Source: CAXXIC01 sp049315325
GTDB lineage: Bacteria; Bacteroidota; Bacteroidia; Bacteroidales; UBA7332
Assembly (NCBI GenBank): GCA_049315325.1
Contig: JBMOKJ010000008.1
Coordinates: 1-64,000 of the forward strand
Direction of reading: 5' to 3'
Length of the DNA stretch: 64,000 nt
Of the stretch, positions 16,544 to 25,463 are shown one piece after another. Position numbers and translations under genes: made by a program. How positions within the stretch are numbered: the first letter of the stretch is position 1; each line of letters opens with the position of its first letter. The notes beneath the pieces were generated by a model that was given only the letters and a program-made list of their open reading frames with translations, did no database searches and had not been told where the DNA came from.

Positions 16544-17662
16544 ATGAAGAAGATAATGCGCATTGTGCTCTTGGCACTTGTCGGAGTGGTGGTAATCGGT
16601 GTATTCTATTTTTTATGGAAAAAATCACAACCTGAAGTTCAGGTTTTTGAGTTGATTTCGCCCAAAATTGATACCATCGAAAAGAAAACTGTTGCTACGG
16701 GCAAAGTTGAACCACGCGATGAAGTATTAATTAAACCCAAAATTTCGGGTATAATTGAGGTGTTGTATAAAGAAGCTGGACAGATGATTAAGGCTGGTGA
16801 TGTGATTGCCAAAGTGAAGGTGATTCCCGAAATGGGGCAACTTACTGCTGCTGAATCGCGTGTGAATGTGGCGAAAATATCACTCGACCAGGCAAAATCG
16901 GAGTACGACAGACAAGTGTCTCTGTTTAAGAAAGGAGTTGTTTCGAAAGATGATTTTGAGAAGATTGATGCCAATTACAAAAAAGCAATGGAGGAACTCG
17001 AAAATTCGAAAGAATCGTTGCTGATTGTACGTGATGGAATCGCAAGTCGTTCATCGCAATACAGCACCACGCAAATCAAAGCCACCATTTCGGGCATGAT
17101 TCTCGATATTCCAGTGAAAGTTGGAAGCTCTGTTATTCAATCGAATAACTTCAATGAAGGAACCACTATTGCTTCTATTGCCAACATGGGCGATATGATT
17201 TTTAGAGGAAAAATTGACGAAACAGAAGTCGGACGTGTGAATAAAGGAATGCCTATTACATTGACTGTTGGCGCTCTTCAAGATAAGAAATTCAAGGCCG
17301 TTTTGGAGTATGTTTCGCCTAAAGGTGTTGAAGAAAATGGAGCTATTTTGTTCGAAATAAAAGCAGCTGCAAAAATTCCTGATTCGGTCTTTGTGAGAGC
17401 GGGTTACAGTGCCAATGCAGAGATAACACTCGGCAAAAAAGAGAAAGTAATTGTTGTCCCAGAAAATACGGTCGAATTCAACAACGATTCAGCATTTGTG
17501 AACGTATTGAAAGAAGAAAAACCGATTCAGATATTTACCCGTAAGTTTGTGAAAGTGGGTATGTCAAACGGAATTTCTATAGAAGTAATCAAGGGTGTCA
17601 CATTGAAAGACCGATTGAGAGGCAATAAAGTTGAGAAGATTGCTGAACGTAAACGAAATTAA
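16544..17662 (+). CDS. HlyD/MacA-type periplasmic adaptor of an efflux system
   Basis: A 372-residue membrane fusion protein. One N-terminal transmembrane helix (RIVLLALVGVVVIGVFYFLW) anchors it. A split lipoyl domain follows (KTVATGKVEPRDEVLIKPKISG and later STTQIKATISGMILDIPV), with a helical hairpin of about 60 residues between its halves and beta-barrel domains after it. It links the inner membrane permease to the TolC channel. The short C-terminus and MacA-like spacing fit the MacB-type permease just upstream. Confidence 0.92.
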   Translation: MKKIMRIVLLALVGVVVIGVFYFLWKKSQPEVQVFELISPKIDTIEKKTVATGKVEPRDEVLIKPKISGIIEVLYKEAGQMIKAGDVIAKVKVIPEMGQLTAAESRVNVAKISLDQAKSEYDRQVSLFKKGVVSKDDFEKIDANYKKAMEELENSKESLLIVRDGIASRSSQYSTTQIKATISGMILDIPVKVGSSVIQSNNFNEGTTIASIANMGDMIFRGKIDETEVGRVNKGMPITLTVGALQDKKFKAVLEYVSPKGVEENGAILFEIKAAAKIPDSVFVRAGYSANAEITLGKKEKVIVVPENTVEFNNDSAFVNVLKEEKPIQIFTRKFVKVGMSNGISIEVIKGVTLKDRLRGNKVEKIAERKRN

Positions 17663-17687
17663 GAATCGCGTTGAAAATTAAGAAATT

Positions 17688-19001
17688 ATGAGACTATTGA
17701 TTATATCTTGCTGTCTTTTTGCGACGCTACTTGTGTCTGCGCAGCAGAAGTGGACTCTCAAACAGTGCATTGAGCATGCGATGGTGAATAACATACAGGT
17801 GAGGCAGAAAATGCTTGAAAAACAGTCCGCTGAAATTCAGTTGAATACAACCAAAATGAGTCGATTGCCTGATTTGAATGCAGAAGGAAAACAGGATTTT
17901 GGGAGATCGACGTCTCGTGATGGAACGAAATCTTTTCAAAATTCTGCAAATACATCTTTTGGAATTGGATCTTCAGTCCCATTATTTACTGGCTTTAAAA
18001 TTACAAATGAGATTGAGTCCAAAAAATGGAGTCTTAAGGCGGCTATTGCCGATTTAGATAAAGCTCGTGAAGATATTGCATTGTATGTGGCTTCGGCTTA
18101 TCTGCAAGTTGTGTATAATCGAGAACTGAACAAAATTGCTTTAGATCAAGCAAATTTGAGTAGAGAGCAGATCAAAAAAGCCGAAATATTGGTTGGTGCA
18201 GGCAAACTGGCTCAATCGGAACTCTACGAAACCCGTTCTACAAATGCACGTGATGAAAGTGATGTGACGCGAACCAACTCGGAATTGAAACTTTCTTTGG
18301 TTGATTTAGCACAACTACTAGAAGTAGAAGCTGTTGATAAATTCGAAATTGATACCTCAATTTCTGACAGTCTTTTGGTTGAAGGTATGGTGAATCTTGC
18401 TGATATAGATCAGACTTACGAATATGCTGCAAAAAATCGCCCAGCTATGAAATCTGCTGAATATAAACTTGAAGAAAGTTTGAGAAATGAAAAGATAGCT
18501 AAATCTGGTTATTTCCCATCTTTAGAGTTGATCGCTAGTTATGGAAATGCGTATATTCATACTTACGGTATTGTTAATTCCTCATTTTCTAACCAAATTT
18601 CTGAAAATGGACAAGGGGTAATTGGCTTACATTTGCAAATACCAATATTTAATCGCTTTGCTACTCGTAATCAAGTAAGATTGGCGCAATTGGATATTGA
18701 ATCACGGAAATTGAATTTGGAAACAACGCGTAAGTCGGTGCTGAAAGATGTTCAACAAGCCTATTATAAAGCAGTTGCAGCAAAAGATAAGTTAACCTCT
18801 GCGCAAAAGGCTGTTGAAGCTGCAGATTTAGCACTTGGATTTACCAAAGAGAAATACCAAGCTGGCAAAGCCACTTCGTTTGAGTTTAATGAAAGTAACA
18901 ATCGTCGATTAAAAGCATTGTCGGATCAGGTTCAAGCGAAATACGATTTTATTTTCCGTTGCAAAATTCTTGATTTCTACAACGGTAGAGCGATTTTTTA
19001 A
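17688..19001 (+). CDS. TolC-family outer membrane efflux protein
   Basis: A 437-residue protein with a signal peptide (LLIISCCLFATLLVSAQQ) and two OEP repeats. It begins WTLKQCIEHAMVNNIQVRQK, the usual Bacteroidetes TolC start. A second alpha-hairpin region near ESLRNEKIAKSGYFPSLELIASYG is followed by a coiled C-terminal stretch (VLKDVQQAYYKAVAAKDKL). By family it trimerises into an outer membrane channel with a periplasmic tunnel. It closes the efflux operon. No clear terminator separates it from the rplS promoter at 19061. Confidence 0.92.
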   Translation: MRLLIISCCLFATLLVSAQQKWTLKQCIEHAMVNNIQVRQKMLEKQSAEIQLNTTKMSRLPDLNAEGKQDFGRSTSRDGTKSFQNSANTSFGIGSSVPLFTGFKITNEIESKKWSLKAAIADLDKAREDIALYVASAYLQVVYNRELNKIALDQANLSREQIKKAEILVGAGKLAQSELYETRSTNARDESDVTRTNSELKLSLVDLAQLLEVEAVDKFEIDTSISDSLLVEGMVNLADIDQTYEYAAKNRPAMKSAEYKLEESLRNEKIAKSGYFPSLELIASYGNAYIHTYGIVNSSFSNQISENGQGVIGLHLQIPIFNRFATRNQVRLAQLDIESRKLNLETTRKSVLKDVQQAYYKAVAAKDKLTSAQKAVEAADLALGFTKEKYQAGKATSFEFNESNNRRLKALSDQVQAKYDFIFRCKILDFYNGRAIF

Positions 19002-19060
19002 TCAAATTGAGATAAAATCAAGTCGAATAGCTTGAATTAACCTAAATATCGGTAGTAATG

Positions 19061-19092
19061 TTTGGTTTTCTTTGAAAATAACGCTAATTTTG
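19061..19092 (+). promoter_or_regulatory. rplS promoter
   Basis: TTTG at 19061-19064 is followed after 20 bases by TAATTTTG at 19085-19092. Transcription would start about 75 bases before the rplS ATG, leaving a short leader. Confidence 0.72.
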
Positions 19093-19172
19093 CACCGCTT
19101 TTCGTAATCTCTGACAGGAATAGAGTAGCCTGTGAATATTGCGTTTTATTCAACATTTTAAAAACAAACGAA

Positions 19173-19520
19173 ATGGACTTTATTAAAATTGCCGAGCAAG
19201 CATTTGAGTCGGGAGCAACACTTCCAAAATTCAAAAGCGGCGACACGATTACAGTATCTTACCGAATTAAAGAAGGTAACAAAGAGCGTATCCAGGATTA
19301 CCGTGGAGATGTTATCCGTATCTCAGGACACGGAGTTAACAAACGCATCACTGTTCGTAAGATTTCAAATAACGTAGGTGTTGAGCGTATTTTTCCAATC
19401 AACTCTCCGTTTATCGAAAGTATCACAGTAAATAAAGTGGGTAAAGTACGTCGTGCTAAACTTTACTATTTACGTGCCCTTACCGGTAAAAAAGCAAGAA
19501 TCAAAGAAAAAAGAGTGTAA
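19173..19520 (+). CDS. rplS: 50S ribosomal protein L19
   Basis: A 115-residue protein of standard L19 length. It lies at the subunit interface near bridge B8. Recognised from MDFIKIAEQAF, PKFKSGDTITVSYRIKEG, RIQDYRGDVI and the basic end RRAKLYYLRALTGKKARIKE. The start at 19173 begins the conserved protein. Upstream in-frame codons overlap the promoter and have no homology. It is monocistronic, separated from trmD and rpsP, which are neighbours in many other bacteria. Confidence 0.97.
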   Translation: MDFIKIAEQAFESGATLPKFKSGDTITVSYRIKEGNKERIQDYRGDVIRISGHGVNKRITVRKISNNVGVERIFPINSPFIESITVNKVGKVRRAKLYYLRALTGKKARIKEKRV

Positions 19521-19542
19521 GCTCCGATTTTTCAAGAAACAC

Positions 19543-19570
19543 AAAGGCTTCTCGTTTTCGAGAAGCCTTT
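19543..19570 (+). terminator. rplS terminator
   Basis: A 12-base perfect stem (AAAGGCTTCTCG with CGAGAAGCCTTT) has a 4-base T loop and is followed by TGTTTTTT. Confidence 0.9.
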
Positions 19571-19610
19571 TGTTTTTTGCCACATTACCATATATTTCAC
19601 AACAAAACAA

Positions 19611-19647
19611 AAACTCCGCTTGATTCTCGAGGATTCAAGCGGAGTTT
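19611..19647 (-). terminator. rho terminator
   Basis: A perfect 13-base stem (AAACTCCGCTTGA with TCAAGCGGAGTTT) lies just after the rho stop. On the minus strand TTGTTTTGTT follows. rho itself therefore appears to end at an intrinsic terminator. Confidence 0.88.
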
Positions 19648-19666
19648 GTATATTTCAGAAAAGCAA

Positions 19667-21421
19667 CTAGTCGTTCATCGACAAAAGTAACTCTTCGTTG
19701 TTTGACGTTTTTTCCATACGGTCTTTAATGAATTCCATAGCCTCGTTCGAGTTCATATCCGAAAGGTAGCGACGCATGATCCACATTCTGTTCAACGTGT
19801 CTCTGTCGAGCAATAGATCGTCACGACGAGTGCTTGATGCTGTAATATCAACAGCAGGGAAGATGCGTCGGTTAGATAGCTTACGATCAAGTTGAAGCTC
19901 CATATTACCAGTTCCTTTGAACTCTTCGAAGATTACTTCGTCCATTTTAGACCCAGTTTCAGTCAACGCAGTTGCGATGATGGTTAGACTTCCACCATTT
20001 TCGATGTTGCGTGCTGCTCCAAAGAATCGTTTTGGTTTGTGTAGCGCATTGGCATCCACACCACCTGAGAGAACTTTACCAGATGCAGGTGAAACTGTGT
20101 TGTAGGCACGTGCTAAACGTGTAATAGAGTCGAGCAGTATCACAACATCGTGACCACATTCAACCATTCGCTTCGCCTTTTCAAGCACAATGCTGGCAAT
20201 TTTTACGTGACGTTCTGCTGGTTCGTCAAACGTTGACGAAATTACTTCGGCACGAACATTTCGAGCCATATCAGTAACCTCTTCTGGGCGTTCGTCGATG
20301 AGCAATATGATCATATAAACCTCTGGATGATTCTCGGCAATTGCGTTGGCAATGTCTTTTAGGAGAATGGTTTTACCCGTTTTAGGTTGAGCCACTATCA
20401 ATCCACGCTGTCCTTTACCAATAGGCGAAAACATATCGACAACACGCATCGAGATACTATCGCGGTGACCACGGCATAGTTTGAATTTCTCGTCTGGAAA
20501 AAGAGGCGTTAAGTAATCGAATGGAATTCTGTCGCGAACATACTCGGGCGTGCGACCATTTATTTTTTCTACTTTTACTAATGGAAAATATTTTTCACCC
20601 TCTTTTGGTGGACGAATAGAACCTTCAACTAAATCTCCTGTTTTAAGGCCAAAAAGTCGTATTTGAGATTGTGAAACATACACATCATCTGGTGATGTTA
20701 GAAAATTGTAATCCGCAGATCGTAAAAATCCATATCCGTCAGGCATAATTTCTAGGACACCATTACCAATAAGAATTCCTTCAAATTCGTAAGGTTTTTC
20801 GTAAGGTTGTTTCCCGTTGCCAAATTTGGGTCGGTTATTCCTATTTTCCTGACCAATTTGTGGTTGTGGTGCCTGTGGTACTTCTGCCTGCACTTCAGCC
20901 GCAACAGGCGATTCATTTTGCTCTGGTTGAGAGTTTGTTGCAATCTCTTCCTCCTCAGCAAAAGAAGTTATTTCAGGAAGAATTGGTCTCTCTATTTCCG
21001 TTCTAGGTTGTGGCTTGTGTACCACAATATCTCTTTTGTTACCAAAATATTCTGTTAATTTAGGCGCAGCAAAAGGTTTGTCTTCTTTTTGAAAGACTTT
21101 TTCCGTTGCTTTATCTTCAGCCTTCAAAGGAGTTGTTTTTGTTTGATTTGCAACAGGTTTCGAAGTTGGCGTTTTTTCGTTGCTCGACATAACATGCGCA
21201 TCAACCTTAGGCATAGTAATTCTGCTTCGCTTTTTCTTCTCTTCGAAGTTAGAAGTTTCGGCAACCAGAGGTTCTGATTTTGAATAACTTGAATTTTCAG
21301 AAATGATTTTTGCTATTAACTCATCTTTTTTTTGTGAGTCGACACGTTTAATGCCCATCTCTTTGGCAAGAGATTTTAGCTCAGCTAAAACCTTGTTGTT
21401 TAGTTCTTCAGATGTAAACAT
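19667..21421 (-). CDS. rho: Transcription termination factor Rho with disordered N-terminal insertion
   Basis: A 584-residue hexameric RNA-dependent ATPase that ends transcription (E. coli Rho 419). The Rho_N helical domain is at residues 1-45 (SEELNNKVLAELKSLAKEMG). A polar region rich in Lys, Glu, Pro and Gln follows at about 46-210. The cold-shock-like RNA-binding domain begins near EFEGILIGNGVLEIMPDGYG. Walker A is in LIVAQPKTGKTILLKDIA, Walker B in VVILLDSITRLARAYN. The insertion is typical of Bacteroidetes. In Bacteroides thetaiotaomicron such a region has been reported to drive Rho condensates. The promoter is at 21563-21592, giving a leader of about 130 bases. Confidence 0.97.
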   Translation of the reverse strand: MFTSEELNNKVLAELKSLAKEMGIKRVDSQKKDELIAKIISENSSYSKSEPLVAETSNFEEKKKRSRITMPKVDAHVMSSNEKTPTSKPVANQTKTTPLKAEDKATEKVFQKEDKPFAAPKLTEYFGNKRDIVVHKPQPRTEIERPILPEITSFAEEEEIATNSQPEQNESPVAAEVQAEVPQAPQPQIGQENRNNRPKFGNGKQPYEKPYEFEGILIGNGVLEIMPDGYGFLRSADYNFLTSPDDVYVSQSQIRLFGLKTGDLVEGSIRPPKEGEKYFPLVKVEKINGRTPEYVRDRIPFDYLTPLFPDEKFKLCRGHRDSISMRVVDMFSPIGKGQRGLIVAQPKTGKTILLKDIANAIAENHPEVYMIILLIDERPEEVTDMARNVRAEVISSTFDEPAERHVKIASIVLEKAKRMVECGHDVVILLDSITRLARAYNTVSPASGKVLSGGVDANALHKPKRFFGAARNIENGGSLTIIATALTETGSKMDEVIFEEFKGTGNMELQLDRKLSNRRIFPAVDITASSTRRDDLLLDRDTLNRMWIMRRYLSDMNSNEAMEFIKDRMEKTSNNEELLLSMND

Positions 21422-21562
21422 GAATGATTTTTATAAGTTTTCTTTGAATAAGAAAAACGGAAATAGTAGCTCTCTTAATGTGGCTTTGAAGTTTGACTCG
21501 TAAATCTTTGGATTTGTTATATTCGGAACACTTGAACAAGCGCGTAAGGCGGTAAATCAACA

Positions 21563-21592
21563 CAAAGGTATATTATTTTTTGAATTGACAAA
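21563..21592 (-). promoter_or_regulatory. rho promoter
   Basis: On the minus strand TTTG (21592-21589) is followed after 18 bases by TACCTTTG (21570-21563). The long leader to the rho ATG could hold autoregulatory sites, which I cannot identify. Confidence 0.7.
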
Positions 21593-21651
21593 AATTTTGA
21601 AAAAAAAATGTGTTTTTTTTGTTTTGAATAGTGAAAAGATGTTGAAAATTC

Positions 21652-21659
21652 TATCTTTG
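21652..21659 (+). promoter_or_regulatory. Probable -7 element for rmlA
   Basis: TATCTTTG matches the -7 consensus 57 bases before the rmlA start. The nearest TTTG upstream (21623-21626) is 25 bases away, longer than at the other promoters here, so the -33 assignment is weak. Confidence 0.5.
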
Positions 21660-21715
21660 CAAAGATATACGCCAAGTCAACTTATATTATTGTAAATAAA
21701 CTAATCCAAAACAAT

Positions 21716-22579
21716 ATGAAAGGAATTATTTTAGCTGGTGGAAGCGCAACAAGGCTCTATCCTCTTTCGAAGGCAATCTCAAAACAGATTATGCCAGTGT
21801 ATGACAAGCCAATGATTTACTATCCGTTATCGACCTTAATGCTGGCAGGAATTCGTGAAGTACTCATTATTTCTACTCCGCGTGATTTACCGATGTTTCG
21901 AGATTTACTTGGAACAGGAGAAGATTTGGGTATGAATTTTTCCTATAAAATTCAGGACGCACCTAATGGCTTGGCAGAAGCATTTATTTTGGGTGAAGAG
22001 TTTCTCTCGGGAGATTCTGGTTGTTTGATTCTTGGTGATAATATGTTTTATGGACAAGGATTTACCCCTGTGTTGAAGAGAGTAGCTGCAATTGAAAATG
22101 GAGCTTACATTTTTGGATATAGTGTAAAAGATCCGCGTGCATATGGCGTTGTAGAATTTGATGAAAATAATAACGTGGTAAGTCTCGAAGAGAAGCCTGA
22201 GCATCCTAAATCAAATTACGCTGTACCTGGGCTCTATTTTTATGGAAAAGATGTTGTGGCAAAAGCTAAAAGTTTGAAACCATCTATTCGTGGGGAACTT
22301 GAAATTACCGATTTAAATAAAATATATCTTGAAGAGGGTAGCCTCAAAGTTGAATTGTTTGGACGTGGCTTTGCTTGGCTGGATACAGGAAACTGCGACA
22401 GTTTGCTCGAAGCGTCTAATTTTGTTGAGACGATTCAAAACCGTCAAGGATATTATGTTTCATGTATAGAGGAAATTGCGTGGAGAAACGGTTGGATTGA
22501 TGATTCCCAATTAACAAAATTAGGAAAATCCTTAGACAAAACAGCTTACGGTCAATATTTGTTGGGATTGATACAATAG
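21716..22579 (+). CDS. rmlA: Glucose-1-phosphate thymidylyltransferase
   Basis: A 287-residue enzyme that makes dTDP-glucose from dTTP and glucose-1-phosphate, the first step to dTDP-rhamnose and related sugars. The nucleotide-binding start MKGIILAGGSATRLYPLS is diagnostic. KQIMPVYDKPMIYYPLS, LGDNMFYGQGF, EEKPEHPKSNYAVPGLYFY and GRGFAWLDTG follow, all standard for RmlA/RfbA. Length is typical. rmlB, rmlC and rmlD are not adjacent, which is unusual because these four usually cluster. The gene has its own terminator. Confidence 0.96.
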   Translation: MKGIILAGGSATRLYPLSKAISKQIMPVYDKPMIYYPLSTLMLAGIREVLIISTPRDLPMFRDLLGTGEDLGMNFSYKIQDAPNGLAEAFILGEEFLSGDSGCLILGDNMFYGQGFTPVLKRVAAIENGAYIFGYSVKDPRAYGVVEFDENNNVVSLEEKPEHPKSNYAVPGLYFYGKDVVAKAKSLKPSIRGELEITDLNKIYLEEGSLKVELFGRGFAWLDTGNCDSLLEASNFVETIQNRQGYYVSCIEEIAWRNGWIDDSQLTKLGKSLDKTAYGQYLLGLIQ

Positions 22580-22595
22580 GTCTTTTTTTTTTGTA

Positions 22596-22631
22596 CAAAG
22601 AGGCAATGGTTTTAATTAAACATTGCCTCTT
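22596..22631 (+). terminator. rmlA terminator
   Basis: A 12-base perfect stem (AAAGAGGCAATG with CATTGCCTCTTT) encloses a 12-base AT loop and is followed by TCTATTTGTT. Confidence 0.82.
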
Positions 22632-22756
22632 TTCTATTTGTTACTTTTTATGCTGTTTTAAAGGCTACATAACGGTTTTTCATAACCAAACATTTACAAT
22701 CTATTCTTGAAATGAATTTGTCTTAAGATTGTTATAATAATTTAGATTTTTATGGT

Positions 22757-22764
22757 TAATTTTG
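22757..22764 (+). promoter_or_regulatory. Possible -7 element for the TonB receptor operon
   Basis: TAATTTTG matches the -7 consensus about 50 bases before the start codon at 22813. No TTTG or TTG stands at the normal distance (nearest 25 bases), so the assignment is tentative. Confidence 0.4.
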
Positions 22765-22812
22765 TATTCTTTTGAATTCTCGATTTAATAAATAAACTGT
22801 AATTAAACATTT

Positions 22813-25449
22813 ATGAAAAGATTCTTGTCAATTTGTTCTGTGCTGATTCTTGCCCAGATTGTTTTTGCAAAATCTCCTGTCAAAGGTTTTGTGGTTGATA
22901 TGACTACCAATGAACCTCTTGTTGGAGTAAGTGTCTATAATCCGGAATCGAGTGTGGGTGCTACAACTTCGCTTGATGGAAGTTTTAAACTTAATTTGCC
23001 AGATGGTAAAACTAACATTGTCGTCTCATATGTTGGTTATACGACAAAGAAAATTGATATAAATAGTAGTGCAACAAATCTTGGGTCAATAAAACTTGAA
23101 TCTGAAACGGTCGGTTTGAAAGATGTTGTTGTCACTTCTTCATTGGCAGTAAGACGTAAAACTCCTGTTGCATTGTCTGTTTTAGGTCCGATTCAAATTG
23201 AGACTAAAATGGGAACACAGGAATTTCCTGAAATTCTGAAATCTACACCAGGTGTATATGCAACAAAACAAGGTGGAGGTTTTGGAGATTCACGTGTAAA
23301 TATTCGCGGCTTTGAGGCTGCTAATGTTGCAGTTATGATTAATGGAGTACCTGTCAACGATATGGAATGGGGTGGTGTTTATTGGTCAAATTGGGCTGGA
23401 CTCGGCGATGTGACTCGCTCTATGCAAGTTCAACGTGGACTTGGAGCATCAAAGGTTGCAGCTCCGTCTTTAGGTGGCTCAATTAATGTGGTTACCCGAT
23501 CTACAGATGCAAGAAAAGGTGGTTCTGCTTCTTATGGTATTGGAAACGATGGTTATACAAAGGTTGGATTTACTGTTTCAACGGGTTTGACTGAAAATAA
23601 ATGGGCGGTAACACTTTTGGGAACCAAAACTGCTGGTAATGGCTATATTCAAGGAACAGAATTTGAATCGTACTCCTATTTTGTGAATATCTCAAAAATA
23701 ATAAATAAATCACATCAGATTTCATTTACTGCTTTTGGTGCTCCTCAATGGCATAATCAACGCAATAATAGCGATAAATTGACTATTGAAGAGTGGAAAA
23801 AACAACCATTGAAATACAAATACAATGCCTCTTTTGGTTTTGACATGAATGGTCAGCGTAAAGTTTCCTCTTACAACGTTTATAATAAACCTCAATTGTC
23901 ATTGAATCATTACTGGACTATTAATGACAAATCGAGTCTTTCCACAGCAATTTATGCCTCAATTGGTAATGGTGGCGGATATAGTGGTCAAGCATTTGAG
24001 AGTGCAGACCGTCAGAATTGGTATGGTGCATCAAATGGAATTCCAACAACTTCTTATCGATCCCCTGATGGAACTTTTGATTATGATTCTATTTATACAA
24101 TTAATCGTAAAAGTGATACAGGGTCGAAATATGCAATGTCTAATAGTATAAACAAACACATTTGGGTTGGTGCATTATCTACTTATACAACTCGAATAGG
24201 AGATAATATTGATCTCTATGGCGGACTTGATTTACGTTATTACAAAGGAATTCATACCACTGAACTGGTGGATTTGTATGGTGGTAAATTTTTTATTGAT
24301 AAAACACCACGACCAAACCTTAGCAATAGTGAATACTTAACAAAAAAATTGCAAGTTGGAGATGTTGTTTATAGAGATTACGATGGCTATGTGGTAAACG
24401 AAGGCGTTTTTGGACAAGCCGAGTATAACAAAGGTGCACTCAGTACTTTTATTTCACTCTCTGGTTCAAATACCTCTTACTGGAGATATGATCGCTTTTA
24501 CTATGACAAAGCAAATGCAAGATCAAAAACAGTTAGCTTTTTAGGATTTTGTGCAAAAGGTGGTGCTAACTACAATATAAATGCAAACCACAATGTGTTT
24601 GCAAATGTTGGTATTATTTCAAGAGCACCTTTCTTTTCAGGTGGTGGTTTCGTTCAGTCAACGACAAGCAACATGATTAATGCAAGTGCTGTAAATGAAA
24701 AAGCAATATCAGCTGAGTTAGGTTATGGGTTTAAATCAAAATACTTGACAGCAAACGTCAATTTATACCGTACAAATTGGAAAGATAAAACGTTGGTTAG
24801 ATCAATTAACGCTCAAACCGAATCAAGTTTGGTAGTTAACATGGAAGGTGTTGATGCGTTACACCAAGGACTCGAAATCGATTTCGTTTCCAAACCATTA
24901 AATAAACTTGAATTTAGCGGGATGATTTCGTTAGGTGACTGGTTTTGGCAAAACAATGCGTCTGGCTATCTTTATGATAAACAAGGACAACCTACAACTG
25001 CCCTTGGGTTTGTTACAGAATTGCTCGGCCCTGATCATGCAAAAGTGGATGTTAACTTGAAAGATATACGAGTAGGGAATGCAGCTCAATGGACTGCTGC
25101 TATAGGTTTAGATTATGAGTTGTTGAAAGATTTTAAATTGGGTTTGGATGGTAATTATTTCGGTAAAAACTTCTCGTATTTCAATATTTCATCTGTTGGA
25201 TCAGATCTTAGTACCTCTACTTACTCGCAACCTTGGCAAATACCCGATGCATTTACATTTGATTTAAACTGTCTTTATCATTTCAAGATGAACGGCTTCA
25301 ATGCATCCCTTGTTGGAAATATTCACAATTTACTGGATGCTAGTTATATAGCCGATGCTACAGATGGAGCTAATCACGACTATCTTACCTCATCTGTTTT
25401 TTATGGATTTGGCCGCACATGGTCTGTAAGTTTGAAAGTGAAATTTTGA
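22813..25449 (+). CDS. TonB-dependent outer membrane receptor with carboxypeptidase-regulatory-like domain
   Basis: An 878-residue receptor. A signal peptide (FLSICSVLILAQIVFA) is followed by a CarboxypepD_reg-like beta-sandwich at about 22-100 (VKGFVVDMTTNEPLVGVSV, TSLDGSFKLNLPDG). The plug domain (ILKSTPGVYATKQGGGFG, VNIRGFEAANVAVMINGVPV) and a 22-strand-type barrel follow, ending in Phe (SVSLKVKF). It imports an unknown ligand using TonB energy. The next gene, 14 bases on, encodes a lipoprotein that is not SusD-like, so this is not a classic SusC/SusD glycan pair. The ligand cannot be read from the sequence. Confidence 0.93.
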   Translation: MKRFLSICSVLILAQIVFAKSPVKGFVVDMTTNEPLVGVSVYNPESSVGATTSLDGSFKLNLPDGKTNIVVSYVGYTTKKIDINSSATNLGSIKLESETVGLKDVVVTSSLAVRRKTPVALSVLGPIQIETKMGTQEFPEILKSTPGVYATKQGGGFGDSRVNIRGFEAANVAVMINGVPVNDMEWGGVYWSNWAGLGDVTRSMQVQRGLGASKVAAPSLGGSINVVTRSTDARKGGSASYGIGNDGYTKVGFTVSTGLTENKWAVTLLGTKTAGNGYIQGTEFESYSYFVNISKIINKSHQISFTAFGAPQWHNQRNNSDKLTIEEWKKQPLKYKYNASFGFDMNGQRKVSSYNVYNKPQLSLNHYWTINDKSSLSTAIYASIGNGGGYSGQAFESADRQNWYGASNGIPTTSYRSPDGTFDYDSIYTINRKSDTGSKYAMSNSINKHIWVGALSTYTTRIGDNIDLYGGLDLRYYKGIHTTELVDLYGGKFFIDKTPRPNLSNSEYLTKKLQVGDVVYRDYDGYVVNEGVFGQAEYNKGALSTFISLSGSNTSYWRYDRFYYDKANARSKTVSFLGFCAKGGANYNINANHNVFANVGIISRAPFFSGGGFVQSTTSNMINASAVNEKAISAELGYGFKSKYLTANVNLYRTNWKDKTLVRSINAQTESSLVVNMEGVDALHQGLEIDFVSKPLNKLEFSGMISLGDWFWQNNASGYLYDKQGQPTTALGFVTELLGPDHAKVDVNLKDIRVGNAAQWTAAIGLDYELLKDFKLGLDGNYFGKNFSYFNISSVGSDLSTSTYSQPWQIPDAFTFDLNCLYHFKMNGFNASLVGNIHNLLDASYIADATDGANHDYLTSSVFYGFGRTWSVSLKVKF

Positions 25450-25463
25450 TAAATTAATTGATT

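Noticed and set aside
21716..22579. rmlA as part of a capsule or O-antigen cluster
   Set aside because: No other sugar nucleotide or glycosyltransferase gene is adjacent, and the glycosylphosphotransferase is 12 kb away with unrelated genes between.
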